NCBI GenBank assembly: GCA_963800865.1
Contig: CAWDCL010000004.1
Coordinates: 248,001 to 312,000, forward strand
Direction of reading: 5' to 3'
Source: JALOKP01 sp963800865
Lineage (GTDB): Bacteria; Acidobacteriota; Polarisedimenticolia; J045
DNA: 64,000 nucleotides
Position 1 is the first letter of the stretch; each line of letters starts with the position of its first letter. This document shows, piece by piece, positions 28,884 to 40,035 of this stretch. The position numbers were made by a program, and so were the translations under genes. The notes beneath the pieces are model-generated. The model did not search any database. It was not told the DNA's origin and worked only from the letters and a program-made list of their open reading frames with translations.

Positions 28884-29532
28884 GGTGGGGAAGCCTCCGC
28901 GGGAACGGGAAGGCTACCCCGAGCCGCCGTGCCGGGCGAAGGGGGCCCCCGCGGGGGCTGCCGGGCCTGCCGATCGCGCCGAAGCGTTGCCGGATCCCGG
29001 CGCGACGGCAGCGGCGCCGGCACGACCGCGCCGTGAACGCGCGCCCGCGATCCGTGGTCATCGCCGACGGCGACCCAGCAGCAGAAGGGCCAGCGCTGAA
29101 GGAGGATCCAGGGCAGCCATGAGATCCAGAAGCCCGCAGGGGTGGGGATCGACGTCAGGTCATCCCACCGCCGGTGCCGCCCTGAGCCGATCGTGAAACG
29201 CGGCCAATACCGGCTATCCGTCAGCCTGAACCCGGAACCGCGGTAGCCCGACGCCATCTTCCTGTCGTCGGCATTCGCCACGGCGCCTGTCCGTTCGGCC
29301 ACAGATGCGCGTGTTCCCGCCGGCCTGGAATCGCTGGTGCGGCAAAGCGGAACCGGCATGGCGTCACAAAGTCACACAGATCGGTGAGCCCTGACGGGCC
29401 GATGGGCGTACAAGAAGGCGACTGTGAGCGACAGAGCGCGTGTTGGTGCGGAACGACACGTACTTGTAAGACACGCGGGCTCGTTGCAGACCTGTCAACA
29501 ATGCCGGCACGGCAGGGTGCGGAGGGAAGTAA
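28884..29532. other. 649-bp intergenic region, no convincing gene
   Basis: This is the longest gene-free stretch. It separates two divergent genes and is slightly less GC-rich than its surroundings. A minus-strand reading frame of 162 codons covers part of it (28871-29359), but it overlaps the M28 start region, has no ribosome site and no recognisable motif. The last bases (GGAGGGAAG before 29533) are the ribosome site of the next gene. A gene remnant or untranslated leader is possible. Confidence 0.5.
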
Positions 29533-31563
29533 ATGTTCAGGATCGTCATCCTCATACTCGGTGCAGTTCTCCTCGCAACGTCCGCGCTGCCGGTCATGAG
29601 CCAGGTCCCGCCGGACTTCTCGCCACCCGGGACGACGACCACGTTCCGGTACTACCGTCTCGGCAACACCGGCGTGCAGGGCGACTGGAGCGAGGCACTG
29701 TGGGTCGGCCCGGACGGCGATCCCTGGGTCGGCGGCTACGACCCGATCTTCGAGGAAGGCGGGATCGCCAAGTTCGTCCAGGCAGAAGACCGGTGGATCG
29801 CCGTGTCGAACGTCGACTATCGGATCATCGGTCACCCCTACGAACAGGGAGCGGCCCGCGTCAGGGATATCGCGGTAGATCGCCTGGGGCGGATCTGGTT
29901 TGTGACATGGACTGCCGTGCTCCGCATGGATCCCGCGGTCGGGCCCGAGTCGCTCGTTCGATATGACCTCGACGGTCCCGGGTCCCTGGGCGGCGGTTAC
30001 GACATCGACATGGCGCCCGACGGAACGGTGTGGATCGCTGCCGAGGGCTCCCTCGTCAATCTCAACCCGACGTCCGGCCGGACGAAGCGGTGGGAGGGCG
30101 GCTTCGAGCGCATCGCCGTCCAACCCAAGCCGAACAGCGGCTATTTCGTCTGGGCGGCGATGAAGGCCCCCGGGATGTCGGTGCCGGTGTGGCGCTACGA
30201 CAGCGCCACCAGGGCGTGGGAGGTTCAGTCGGAGACCGGCCAGGTCGGGGAGGTTGCCGCGCTCCGCAGCACAGACGTCGTGGACGACGCGGGGAACCTG
30301 TGGGCGATCCACAGCGACCGACAGCCGGACCCGAGCCTGTCCCTGGGGTACCGGCGGCCGGATGGGTCGTGGGTGGACGTGTCGACTCCCAACGAGGGCG
30401 GCGCGAGCTACATCAATGCCCTCAGGGCTTTCGGAAATGGCAACGCTCTCATGGCCGACGCGTTCGGGCGGGTGTGGCGCTGGAACGGTGGCTCTTGGGA
30501 GGACCTGGGGATCGGTGGACCGACCAACGCCGCGCTGGGCATCGTTGGGCTCGATCTGGACGTGCAGACCGGGACGGTCTGGACGTCCGGCGACGGTGGA
30601 GCGGCCCGCCGCGACCCCGAGACCGGGCTTTGGCAGCGGTACCGGATCACCAACTGCTCGCAGGGCGACAACTTCGTGCTCGACCTCTCCCTCACGCCGG
30701 GCGGCGAGTTGTGGACGACCGCCAATCTCGGCCCCGGCGTCGGCGGCTTCCAGCACTTCGACGGAACACGGTGGCGCGGCTTCAACCAACTCAACTACGA
30801 CCTGCCTGGATCGGGACCGTTCCCGTTCAATTCCGACTCCACGTTCTCCATCGCCTACCGGCCCTCCAACGGCCACGTCGCGCTCGGCATGCCCGGTGGC
30901 GGCGTGCAGGAGTGGACCGGCAGCGAGTACGTCGACCTTGGGCTGCCCAACTGGACTGCTACGCGGTTGCTGGAGGACGGCCTGGGCCGACTCTGGGCGG
31001 GCAGTGAGGAATCGATGTTCGGCCTCTACTCCGGCGGCGGGTGGCAGACGTTCGAACTCCTGACCGTGGGGGGATCCCCGGTGGTCGATCCCGATCGACC
31101 GGGTTGGGTCTGGCTCACGGGGTGGGAAGGCTCGACGTGGACCGACGGGACGACGTTCGAGAAAGTCGTGCTCCCGGAGGCGGGTCGCGGCTCGGCCCCG
31201 ATCGGCAACGGCCGGGCCTGGGTCGGCGGGACGGGGCTGTACCTCGTCGACATGGCAGCGAAGACCTACCAGCACTTCGGCCAGGAGACGATTCGCGGCT
31301 TCAGCGCTCGACCGTTCGGCGTCTCTCCGGACGGGCTCCTGTGGTACGGGTGCGATGAGGGCCTGTGCTGGCTCGACACCAAGAACCCCTCGCGGCGCCA
31401 CGGCGGCGTCTTCCACGCCCCGCCCGGCGGAGAGCCGCAATGGGGCGGGCTGGCCTGGTGGCCGACACGGGCCGAGCTCCGGGTCACGCCCGACTTCTAC
31501 GAGATCTGGATGACCACGCCGAGCCGCGGGATCACGGTGCTCAAGGTCGTGCCCGTGCGGTAA
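29533..31563 (+). CDS. Secreted beta-propeller protein without kinase domain
   Basis: A signal peptide (IVILILGAVLLATSALPVMS) leads 650 residues made of repeated blades with the pattern D-x-x-G-x-x-W (VDRLGRIWFVTW, MAPDGTVWIAAEG, VDDAGNLWAIHSD, LTPGGELWTTANL, EDGLGRLWAGSEE, VSPDGLLWYGCDE). These are the two-component-propeller or streptogramin-lyase-like type also present in the histidine kinase at 12.7-15.9 kb, but here there is no membrane span, Y_Y_Y or kinase part. It is intact over 2 kb. It may be an extracellular ligand-binding protein. No neighbour on the same strand gives a hint. Confidence 0.78.
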   Translation: MFRIVILILGAVLLATSALPVMSQVPPDFSPPGTTTTFRYYRLGNTGVQGDWSEALWVGPDGDPWVGGYDPIFEEGGIAKFVQAEDRWIAVSNVDYRIIGHPYEQGAARVRDIAVDRLGRIWFVTWTAVLRMDPAVGPESLVRYDLDGPGSLGGGYDIDMAPDGTVWIAAEGSLVNLNPTSGRTKRWEGGFERIAVQPKPNSGYFVWAAMKAPGMSVPVWRYDSATRAWEVQSETGQVGEVAALRSTDVVDDAGNLWAIHSDRQPDPSLSLGYRRPDGSWVDVSTPNEGGASYINALRAFGNGNALMADAFGRVWRWNGGSWEDLGIGGPTNAALGIVGLDLDVQTGTVWTSGDGGAARRDPETGLWQRYRITNCSQGDNFVLDLSLTPGGELWTTANLGPGVGGFQHFDGTRWRGFNQLNYDLPGSGPFPFNSDSTFSIAYRPSNGHVALGMPGGGVQEWTGSEYVDLGLPNWTATRLLEDGLGRLWAGSEESMFGLYSGGGWQTFELLTVGGSPVVDPDRPGWVWLTGWEGSTWTDGTTFEKVVLPEAGRGSAPIGNGRAWVGGTGLYLVDMAAKTYQHFGQETIRGFSARPFGVSPDGLLWYGCDEGLCWLDTKNPSRRHGGVFHAPPGGEPQWGGLAWWPTRAELRVTPDFYEIWMTTPSRGITVLKVVPVR

Positions 31564-31588
31564 CCCGATCCTGAATCGCCCCGGAATT

Positions 31589-31606
31589 CCTGGATCCCGA
31601 TCCAGG
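31589..31606. terminator. Small hairpin between convergent genes
   Basis: CCTGGAT (31589-31595) and ATCCAGG (31600-31606) form a 7-bp stem with a CCCG loop, 25 bp after the propeller gene. It is weak but placed between two convergent stops. Confidence 0.35.
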
Positions 31607-31654
31607 TGCGCGTCCACAGGGTCGCGAAGGGTCGCTGGCGTGCTGCGGCCAGCC

Positions 31655-33502
31655 CTACTCCACCCCGCACCCGTTGACGCCGCGCACCTGGTAGAAGACC
31701 GCCCGGACGCCGTCCTGCTGCGCGCCGGGGTCGGTCAGCGACAGGGCCGTCGTCTCGCCGATCCGCGTCGCCCCGCTCATCTGCGCCGAGGTCGAGCGGT
31801 ACCCGCGGTAGCTCGCCGCGCCGGCCGCCGCGCCCCACGACAGCCGGATGTCGGCCGCGCCGCTCCGCGTGACGCGCAGCGAGTCGCGGACCTCCGCCGG
31901 CCGCGGCTGCGCGCAGGCCCCGCCGCGCAGGAACCCGCCGCGCCCGGAGCCCCACAGCACGCGCGCGCCGGCCGTGCCGGGCAGGTCGTAGGCGACGAGG
32001 CCGCTGTGCGCCGTGTTGAGCACCACCTCGAGGTCCGCGTCGCCGTCGAGGTCGGCCAGCGTCGGGCCGGCGAGCGCGCCGTTCCAGTCGCCGCCGCCGA
32101 ACGGGGCGGGGAGGTCGACCTGCTGCAGCAGCTTGCCGTCCCACGACAGGATCGTCAGCCGGCCGTTGGCGTTGCTCCCCTTCTGCGTCCAGGAGGCGAC
32201 GATCACCTCGGCCTTGCCGTCGGCGTCGAGGTCGGCGATCGCCGGCTCGGAAGCGAAGCGGAAGAAGCCGTCCGCCGCGCGGTAGATCGCGTAGGGCCAG
32301 CTGCCGTGCTCGGTCTTGTCCAGCCAGAAGGCGTGCACGCGGCCGTCGTACGCAGCGTAGACGATCTCCTTCGTCCCGTCGCCGTCGAGGTCGGCGACGG
32401 CGGGATTCGGTTCGGCCGACTCGATCGTGTTGTAGTCCTCCGCGATCGGTGCGCCGGTGTCGACCGGCGGCGAGCGCCAGTCGCGGCCGGCCTTGTTGTA
32501 GCGGCTGCGGTCGCGGTTGAAGAGGTGCACGCCGTGGTAGCGGCTGAGGTAGGGATCCTGCGAGCAGTCGTAGGTGTTGCCGGTGACGACGACCTCCAGC
32601 GACCCGTCGCCGTCGACGTCGGCCAGCACCGCCGCGCCGTCGGCGAAGTTGGTGCGGTAGCTCTCGGCGCGCACGCCGTCGCAGGCGCCCCAGCCGCGCA
32701 GCTCGGGGACCTGGCTCTCCCAGACCCCGACCTGGCCCCAGACCTTGCCGGCGCCAAAAACGCTGCTGGCCGGGATCGGCTGGCCGTTCGCCTCGTAGGC
32801 GCAGAGGTAGTGGACATCGGAGGGGACGACGATCTCGCCGGTGCCGTCGCCGTCCAGGTCGCCGGCGGCGGCGTTGGCGTTGTAGACGCCCCAGGCGTAG
32901 CCCGGCGCGCCGCTCGCCAGCTGCGGCCAGCCGGCGCGCAGCACGCCGCCTGCGCTGTAGATCCAGGTGTTGGTCTGCGAGCCGATCGCCGCGGTGACGA
33001 TCACCTCCATCTTCCCGTCGCCGTCGAGGTCGTGGACGGCGAGGCCGCGCAGCTCGGAGGTCGTCGGCTGGCGCGGCCAGCCCGCCTTGAAGTAGCCCTG
33101 CGCGTCGTAGACCGAGACCCAACCGCCGGAGTGCGCGGCGGCGATCTCCACGGTGCCGTCACCGTCGAGGTCGGCGACGACGATCCCCGGCCAGGTGCGG
33201 CCGACGTTCGAGGCTCCGGGCTGGGAGCGGTCGTGGCCCGAGCTGATGCGCCACTCCAGCGCGCCGGTGCGGCCGTCGAGCGCGACGATCGAGTAGGCGG
33301 AGCCGACGACCTCCGGCGTGCCGTCGCGGTCGAGATCGGCGACGGCGGGCGACGAGTACCAGCCGGTCTCGCACCAGCTCGCGAAGCAGCCGCCCTTCTG
33401 CCACTTCAGGACGGGGGGTTGGACCGCCGCGGCGGCAGGCAGGGAGAGCACGGCCACGAGGACCGCGAGCGCGGCGGCGCACCGGGAACGGGGACGGGAC
33501 AT
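31655..33502 (-). CDS. Secreted FG-GAP/VCBS-repeat protein with fibronectin-like C-terminus
   Basis: A signal peptide (CAAALAVLVAVLSLPAAAA) is followed by a seven-bladed integrin-like propeller. At least six FG-GAP calcium loops of the form DLDGDGTxEI are visible: VADLDRDGTPEVV, VADLDGDGTVEIA, HDLDGDGKMEVIV, GDLDGDGTGEIVV, DVDGDGSLEVVV and VADLDGDGTKEIVYAA. The last 70 residues are a fibronectin-III-like module (IRLSWGAAAGAASYRGYRS, VFYQVRGVNGCGVE) related to the Cys-Pro modules of other proteins here, but without the terminal Cys-Pro and its partner Cys. The 615-residue protein is intact. It is likely a surface or secreted adhesion protein that binds calcium. Confidence 0.85.
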   Translation of the reverse strand: MSRPRSRCAAALAVLVAVLSLPAAAAVQPPVLKWQKGGCFASWCETGWYSSPAVADLDRDGTPEVVGSAYSIVALDGRTGALEWRISSGHDRSQPGASNVGRTWPGIVVADLDGDGTVEIAAAHSGGWVSVYDAQGYFKAGWPRQPTTSELRGLAVHDLDGDGKMEVIVTAAIGSQTNTWIYSAGGVLRAGWPQLASGAPGYAWGVYNANAAAGDLDGDGTGEIVVPSDVHYLCAYEANGQPIPASSVFGAGKVWGQVGVWESQVPELRGWGACDGVRAESYRTNFADGAAVLADVDGDGSLEVVVTGNTYDCSQDPYLSRYHGVHLFNRDRSRYNKAGRDWRSPPVDTGAPIAEDYNTIESAEPNPAVADLDGDGTKEIVYAAYDGRVHAFWLDKTEHGSWPYAIYRAADGFFRFASEPAIADLDADGKAEVIVASWTQKGSNANGRLTILSWDGKLLQQVDLPAPFGGGDWNGALAGPTLADLDGDADLEVVLNTAHSGLVAYDLPGTAGARVLWGSGRGGFLRGGACAQPRPAEVRDSLRVTRSGAADIRLSWGAAAGAASYRGYRSTSAQMSGATRIGETTALSLTDPGAQQDGVRAVFYQVRGVNGCGVE

Positions 33503-33614
33503 CGCGGATCTCGGGCGGGCCGGGCAGGCGGGCCGGATCAGGGGAAATGTAGGGCCGCGCGTGGCGTCACGGCCACGCCACGCGCCGCGTCGCGGACGCC
33601 AGGCGAGCGCCAGG

Positions 33615-35090
33615 CTACCGCCACGCCGCCGGGATCTCGAACTGCAGGACGCCGTCCTTTGACGTGGCCCGCACCGACGACGACCCCGTCGACGCGCACG
33701 GCGACCGCGCCGCGCAGCGCCGGGTCGGGGCAGGGGAGCGTCCCCTCGGCGAGCAGGTGCCGCGCGGACGCGCCGTCCAGCTCCGCCACGCGCCGCGCGA
33801 TCCGCGGCCCGAGCCAGCGCAGCAGGCTGTTGGTCGCGCGCGGCCCGGTGTTGGTGCGGTGCAGCGCGCGCATCCCAGGGGCGACGACGGAGAGCGCGGA
33901 CAGGTCGACGTCGCGACCGGCGAGCGCGGCGGGGCGCGCGAGCAGCCAGAGGTCGCGACCGCGGGCGGTAACGAGGTGTTCGGCGAGGGCGGAGTCGGTG
34001 TCGACGCCGAAGCGGTCGGAGAGAAAAACAGCGAGTTCGGCGCGGGCTTCGGGGTCGTCGGTGGGGGGCGCGTCGGCGGCCTTCGCGTTGGGCGCGAGGG
34101 GCGAGCCGATCGAGCCGCCGCCGCCGCCCGCGCGCTTCTCCAGCTTCGCCAGGAAGAACCCCCACGAGCCGGTGTGGTGCGGGAAGAGCCGGCGCGCGTG
34201 CGCCAGCTCCGCGGGGAAGCGCAGGTCGCCCCAAGCCGTGATTCCCGGCAGCCCCGGCGTCCCGTCCGGCAGCGGTGCCAGCGCCACGTCGTCGCGCGCG
34301 GCGAGTGCGGCGGCGAGGACCTGCTCGTTCTCCTCCGGCGCGTAGGAGCAGGTGGCGTAGACCAGCCTTCCGCCGGGCGCGAGCAGGTCGAGCGCGCGCG
34401 TGGAGCAGCCGCCGCTGCAGCGCGCACGCCGGGCCGAAGCCGCTCTCGCCGCGCGGCTCGTAGCGCGGCGAGGCGAGGCGGAAGGTCCCCTCGCCGGTGC
34501 ACGGCGCGTCGAGCAGGATCGCGTCGAACGCCGCCGCCGGCGGGCATCGCCGCGGCGTCCTGCTTCACGACCAGCGGCCCCGTCAGCGCCAGCCGCGCGA
34601 GGTTGGTGACGAGCAGGCCGCAGCGGTCGGTCGACGGGTCGCCGGCGACGATTCGCGCGCGGTCGCCGGCCAGCAGCGCGAGCAGCGCGGTCTTGCCGCC
34701 CGGCGCGGCGCAGAGGTCGGCGACGATCTCGCCGGCGCGCGGCGCGAGCGCCTGCGCCGCGGTCGCGCTCGACGCGCCCTGCGGCAGGGCGAAGCCGAAG
34801 ACGACCTCGGGCAGCGTGCCGGCGCTGGGCAACGGCGCGTCGCCGGGACCGACGCGAAGGTGGTGCGGGGCCCAGTCGAGGGTCTCGACGGTGAGGCCAC
34901 GCGCGGCCAGTGCGTCGCCGAGCGCGGTGGGGGTCGTGCGCCCGGGGTGGACGAGCAGGTCGACCGGCGCGGGCGGCTCGAGCGCGGCACGGAAGGCGGC
35001 CGGGTCGTCGACGATCGCGTCGTAGCGCGCGAGCCACTCCAGGCTGGCCTCGATCCGGCGGCGCCGGGCCTCGCTGCGGGGGGTGTCCAT
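33615..35090 (-). CDS. NOL1/NOP2/Sun-family rRNA m5C methyltransferase, frame-disrupted
   Basis: It should methylate cytosine-5 in ribosomal RNA (RsmB/RsmF-like). ATG 35090 starts MDTPRSEARRRRIEASLEWL. The SAM site reads VADLCAAPGGKTALLALLAGD, with GDPSTDRCGLL next. After a break near 34540 the substrate motif (CTGEGTFRL region) and, after another shift near 34415, LAPGGRLVYATCSYAPEENEQ with the catalytic TCS cysteine follow. The C-terminal domain (DLWLLARPAALAG, VVGAGHVK) is RsmF-like and a third shift near 33655 restores the end LQFEIPAAWR. With three breaks the gene is either a decaying copy or affected by consensus errors; the intact motifs favour the second. Confidence 0.78.
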   Translation of the reverse strand: MDTPRSEARRRRIEASLEWLARYDAIVDDPAAFRAALEPPAPVDLLVHPGRTTPTALGDALAARGLTVETLDWAPHHLRVGPGDAPLPSAGTLPEVVFGFALPQGASSATAAQALAPRAGEIVADLCAAPGGKTALLALLAGDRARIVAGDPSTDRCGLLVTNLARLALTGPLVVKQDAAAMPAGGGVRRDPARRAVHRRGDLPPRLAALRAARRERLRPGVRAAAAAAPRARSTCSRPAEGWSTPPAPTRRRRTSRSSPPHSPRATTWRWHRCRTGRRGCRESRLGATCASPRSWRTRAGSSRTTPARGGSSWRSWRSARAAAAARSARPSRPTRRPPTRPPPTTPKPAPNSLFFSPTASASTPTPPSPNTSLPPAVATSGCSRAPPRSPVATSTCPRSPSSPLGCARCTAPTPGRARPTACCAGSGRGSRGAWRSWTARPRGTCSPRGRSPAPTRRCAARSPCASTGSSSVRATSKDGVLQFEIPAAWR

Positions 35091-35287
35091 GGCGGGGCGG
35101 AGTATAGGCGAGAGGAAACGCACCCCACCGGCTTCACGGGTAAGACACCGCGCCCGGCCGGGCCGCGCGAGACCGCCAGATTCTGCCTTGCGGCGGCGTG
35201 CCGGGAACCGGACCTTTCACCGGAGTTGTCCGCCTGCGGCTCCACCGCGGGTGAAGTGTGGGGTTTCGTCCAGTGAGAGGGGCGCTC

Positions 35288-38200
35288 ATGACACGCAGGC
35301 AGGCTCCAGGCTCCCGCTCCGTCCGTCCGTCCCGCCTGATCCGCCCGTCCCGTGCCGCCGCCGGACTGCTCGCGCTGCTCGCGTCGGCAGCCTTGCAGGT
35401 CGTCGCGCTCGCGGACGGGTCCGCGATGCCGGTTTCGCCGGCGCGCGAAGGCCTCAAGCCCCTGGGCGAGGTGGCCGCGTGGACGTCGCCGCCGGTCGAC
35501 GTCCCGAAGCTGCTGCGGGAGGACGCGGCCCGCGATGGAAAGCTCGGGACGCCGCTGCGGATCGGCTACCGGATGGCGACCGACCTGTCTCCCGCGACGG
35601 CCGGCACCTGGGAGGACCTGAAGGACGGCGGCCGGATCTGGCGCCTCTCGGTCCGCTCCGCCGACGCGCTGTGGATCGTGCTGGGCTTCGACGAGTTCCG
35701 GATCGAGGACGGGGCGACCCTCTTCGTCTACGACCCGGCGCTGAAGAGCCCGCGCTCGTATACCGCGGCCGACGTCCGGCCCCACGGCGAGCTCTGGACG
35801 CCGCCGATCGAGGGTGACCAGCTCGTCGTCGAGCTGCTCTGGCCCGCGAAGCTCGCGGGGGTCGCGCCCCGGCTGCACCTGGGCGGCGTGTCGCACGGCT
35901 ACCTGCCGTTCGGCACGATCGGCCGCGCCAAGGCCGAGCAGGACGGGATCGGCGACTCCGGCTCCTGCAACATCGACGTCGCCTGTCCGCTCGGCGTGAA
36001 CTGGCAGAACGAGAAGCGCGGCGCGGTGATCCTGCTGAGCGGGGGCGAGGGCTTCTGCTCCGGCTCGCTGATCAACACGACCGCCAACGACTGCCGGCCC
36101 TACGTCCTGACCGCCGCCCACTGCACTGCGGGCACGAGCACCGTGTTCGGCTTCAACTTCGAGCGCTCGGCTTGCGGGAGCGGCGACCCGCCCCCGCCCG
36201 ACACCTACACCGTCAGCGGCGCGACCGTCCTGGCCAACTACGCCAGCAGCGACTTCACGCTGCTGCAGATGAACGGCAGCCCGCCCGAGGAGTGGAACGC
36301 CTACTACAACGGCTGGAATCGCGGGACCACGCCGCCGAACGAGAGCACCGTCATCCACCACCCGCGCGGCGACTTGAAGAAGATCGCCTACGACGACGAC
36401 CCCGCCACCGACGGCAGCAACTGGGGCCCCAACCACTGGCGGATCGGGGAGTACGAGCAGGGGACGACCGAGCCCGGATCCTCCGGCTCACCGCTCTTCG
36501 ACCAGAACCACCACATCATCGGCCAGCTCCACGGCGGCACGGCGTCGTGCACCAGCCTCACCTACGACGAGTACGGCAAGGTCGATGCCTCGTGGATCGG
36601 TGGCGGCACCAGCGCAAGCCGGCTGTCGGACTGGCTGGACCCTAACGTCACCGGCCAGCTGACGATGGACGGCGTCGCCGGCATCGTCTGCGCCTTCAAC
36701 CCGACCGGGTCGATCTCGCTCGACAGCGCCACCTACGCCTGCACCGACACGATGCTGATCACGCTGCGCGACGACAACCTGCGCGGCTACGAGACGCAGG
36801 CGGTCACCATCACCTCGAACACCGAGACCGCCCCCGAGACGGTCGTGCTGACCGCCACCGAGCCCGGCTCCGGCTTCTTCACCGGGACCTTCCCGGTGGC
36901 GCCGGGGGCGCCGGTCCACGGCGACGGGCACCTGTCGGTCAGCCCGGGCGACGTCGTGACCGTGCTCTACATCGACGAGGACGACGGCAACGGCGGCGTG
37001 AACGTGCCGGTGACGACGACCGCGCTGATCGACTGCGTCGGCCCGGTCATCTCGGCCGTCGCGTCACAGAACGTGACCGGGAACTCGGCCCAGGTCGTCT
37101 GGACCACGGACGAGCTGGCGACCGGCTCCGTGACGTACGACACCGCCTTCCCGCCCGGCGCGGGCTCGGCCTCCAGCGCCGTCGTGACCGTGAACCACCT
37201 CGTCAACCTGGCCGGCCTGACTCCCGTGTACGACCTACTACTACTCGGTCAGCTCGACCGACCCGGCCGGCAACCCGACGACCGACACGAACGGCGGGGC
37301 CTACTACACGTTCCGGACCGGCACGAACACCAACCCGACCTACCCGTACGCCGGCCCGGCCGTGCCGATCCCCGACAACAGCACCACGGGCGCGACCGCC
37401 ACGATCAACGTCCCTTACTTCGACTACGTCACGAAGATCGTCGTGACCGTGAACATCACCCACAGCTTCGACGGCGACATCGCGCTGACGCTGATCGCGC
37501 CCGACGGGCGCACGGTGCCGCTCTCGACCAAGCGCGGCTCGTCCGGCGACAACTACGTCGGCACGGTCTTCGACGACGACGCGGCGACCGCGATCTCCGC
37601 GGGGACCGCGCCGTTCACCGGCCCGTTCCGGCCGGAGAGCCCGCTCGCCGTCCTCAACGGCATCGCCTCCTACGGCGACTGGAAGCTGCAGGTCGTGGAC
37701 AACGCGAGCAGCGACACCGGGACGATCGACGGCTGGTCGCTGACGCTGCTCTTCCCGCCGGCGCCCTGCGGGGCACAGGTCAGCCTGGACGCGGACACCT
37801 ACAGCTGCTCCGGCAGTTCCACGATCACCGTCAAGGACACGAATGTCGCCGGGCCGACGTTGACGGTCACCGCGACCTCCGCGACCGACACGATCGGCGA
37901 GAGCGTGATTCTCACGCGGCTCGCCGCCCCGACGCGACACCTGGTTCCAGGGGACGGTCGCCCTCACCGCCGCCCCGGCTTCCCCGGGCGACGGCCTCGT
38001 CTCGGTCGTGAACGCCGACACGCTGACGGTCACCTACGTCGACGCCGACGACGGCCAGGGGAACTTCGACGTCCCGGTCAGCGACACCGCCGTCACCGAC
38101 TGCGTCGCGCCGGTGATCTCGAACGTTCTCGCGTCCGGCGTGACGGGCAACAGCGCGGTGATCCAGTGGCTGACGGACGACCCCGCGACCAGCGTGGTGC

Positions 38201-39994
38201 ACTACGGGCCGGCGATCCCGCCGGGGCTGACCACCTCGGCCGGGGCCCTGGTCAGCGGCCACGCCGTGGCCCTGACCGGGCTCGCCGCCTGCTCGAACTA
38301 CTACTACTCGGTCGAGTCGGTGGACGCGCACGGAAACGTGACCGTGGACACCAACGGCGGCAACTACTACCTCTTCACGACGCTGCAGAACACGAACGCC
38401 GCGTACACCAGCACGGACACGCCGCTCGCCATCCCGGACAACAACGCGACGGGCGCGACGAGCACGATCAACGTGGCCGACCTCGACAAGATCGTCGACC
38501 TGAACGTCGTCGTGAACATCACGCACACCTACGACGGCGACATCTCGCTGAGCCTGATCGCCCCCGACGGGACGACGATCGCGCTCTCGAACCGGCGCGG
38601 CTCCTCCGGCGACAACTACACCGGCACGGTCTTCGACGACGCGGCCGCGACGGCGATCGCCAGCGGCACGGCGCCGTTCACGGGCTCGTACCGCCCGGAG
38701 AACCCGCTGAGCGCGGTGATCGGCAAGGTCGCGAGCGGCGCCTGGAAGCTGAAGGTCGTCGACTCGGCCTCCAGCGACTCGGGTACGATCGTGAGCTGGA
38801 GCCTGCAGTTCACCTACGAGCCGCGGGTCTGCGGGCCGTCGGCCGTCTACCAGTCGTTCTCGGTGGCGGCCGACAGCTGCGCCGCGGGCGGCCCCGGCAA
38901 CGGCAACGGGATCGTCGACCGCGGCGACGACGTCACGCTGCCGGTCGTGATCCGCAACAACGGCGCGATCGACCTGACGGGCGTCTCGGCGACGCTGACC
39001 ACGACCACTCCGGACGTCTACGTCACGCGCGCCGTCGCCGTCTATCCGAATCTCGCGGTCAACGCGACCGCGGCGAGCGTCGTCCCCCACTTCGGCTTCA
39101 TCGCGGGCCTGGGCGTGCCGTGCGGCAGCGACATCGCCTTCGTCCTGACGGTCCGGACCAACCAGGGGACGTTCAGCAGCCCCTTCACGGTCAAGGTCGG
39201 CGCGCTGGCGTACGCCACGACCACCTACCCGTCGATCGACGTTCCGAAGCCGATCCCGGACAACAGCACGACCGGCGCGAGCAGCACGATCGCCGTCACC
39301 GACACGAACCCGGTCCAGAAGGTGAAGGTCAAGGTCAACATCACGCACACCTTCGACGGCGACCTCACCCTCTACGCTGATCGGGCCCAACGGCGTCCCG
39401 GTCGCGCTCTCGAACCGCCGCGGCTCGTCCGGCGACAACTTCGTCGAGACGGTCTTCGACGACGCGGCCACGACGCCGATCGCCAGCGGGGCCGCCCCCT
39501 TCACCGGGTCTTTCATCCCGGAGGCGCCACTGAGCGGGCTGAGCGGGATCGCGGCCAACGGGACCTGGACGTTGAAGGCCGTCGACTCCGCGGGCAGCGA
39601 CACCGGGACGATCACGGGCTGGTCGCTCGAACTGACGACCGGTTCCGGCTACGCCTGCAACGACTGCCTGTCGGCCCCGCCGACGGCCGAGCCGGTCCAG
39701 CAGGCCTGGATCGGGAAGACCGCCCAGCAGTGGGAGCCGATCGCCGGCGCGACCTCGTACCGGCTCTACCGCGGCGCCGGGGCCGACCTGCCGGCGCTGG
39801 TCACCGCGGCGGACGACTCCTGCCTGCGGCTGACGACGACCGATCCCTTCACCGGACCGGTGCTGCTCGAGGCGCCGCCGGCGGGCGGGCTGTACTGGTA
39901 CCTGGTGCGCGCGGCGAACGCCGGCGGCGAGGGTCCGGCCGGCAACGCGACGGCCGGGCCGCGGAACCAGAACAGCTCGGGCGCCTGCCCGTAA
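35288..39994 (+). CDS. Secreted trypsin-like (lysyl-endopeptidase type) serine protease with three P domains and Cys-Pro end; three frameshifts
   Basis: Bridging breaks near 37228, 37935 and 39372 gives about 1565 residues. After a signal peptide and propeptide (to about residue 220) comes a family S1 domain like Achromobacter lysyl endopeptidase: catalytic His in VLTAAHC (about 276), Asp in ASSDFTLLQM (about 321), Ser in EPGSSGSPLF (about 398). Then follow paired SLDSATYACTD beta-domains, fibronectin-like domains (VTGNSAQVVWTTDELAT), and three proprotein-convertase P domains, each with IPDNSTTGA, VNITHSFDGDIALTLIAPDG, RGSSGDN and WSLTL-type elements (about 37365, 38425 and 39245). A Cys-Pro module closes the protein (YLVRAANAGG to GACP). 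ATG 35288 follows GAGAGG. The M14 carboxypeptidase gene follows after 41 bp. Confidence 0.85.
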
Positions 39995-40035
39995 GATAGG
40001 GGAGACCCCTCGAGGCCCGCTGCGGAGGCTGTTGC

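Noticed and set aside
28871..29359. 162-codon minus-strand frame in the intergenic region
   Set aside because: It has no ribosome site, runs into the start of the M28 gene and shows no motif; amino-acid use (Arg, Pro, Ser) is like other shadows.
29221..31617. 798-codon open frame on the minus strand
   Set aside because: It is the antisense shadow of the propeller gene; high GC keeps the opposite strand open. Its product is Arg/Pro/Val-rich without motifs, while the plus frame has a signal peptide and blades.
37200..39400. Programmed frameshifting in the serine protease
   Set aside because: Three breaks occur at unlike sequences without slippery heptamers plus stimulatory hairpins, and similar breaks occur in many unrelated genes here, so error is simpler.
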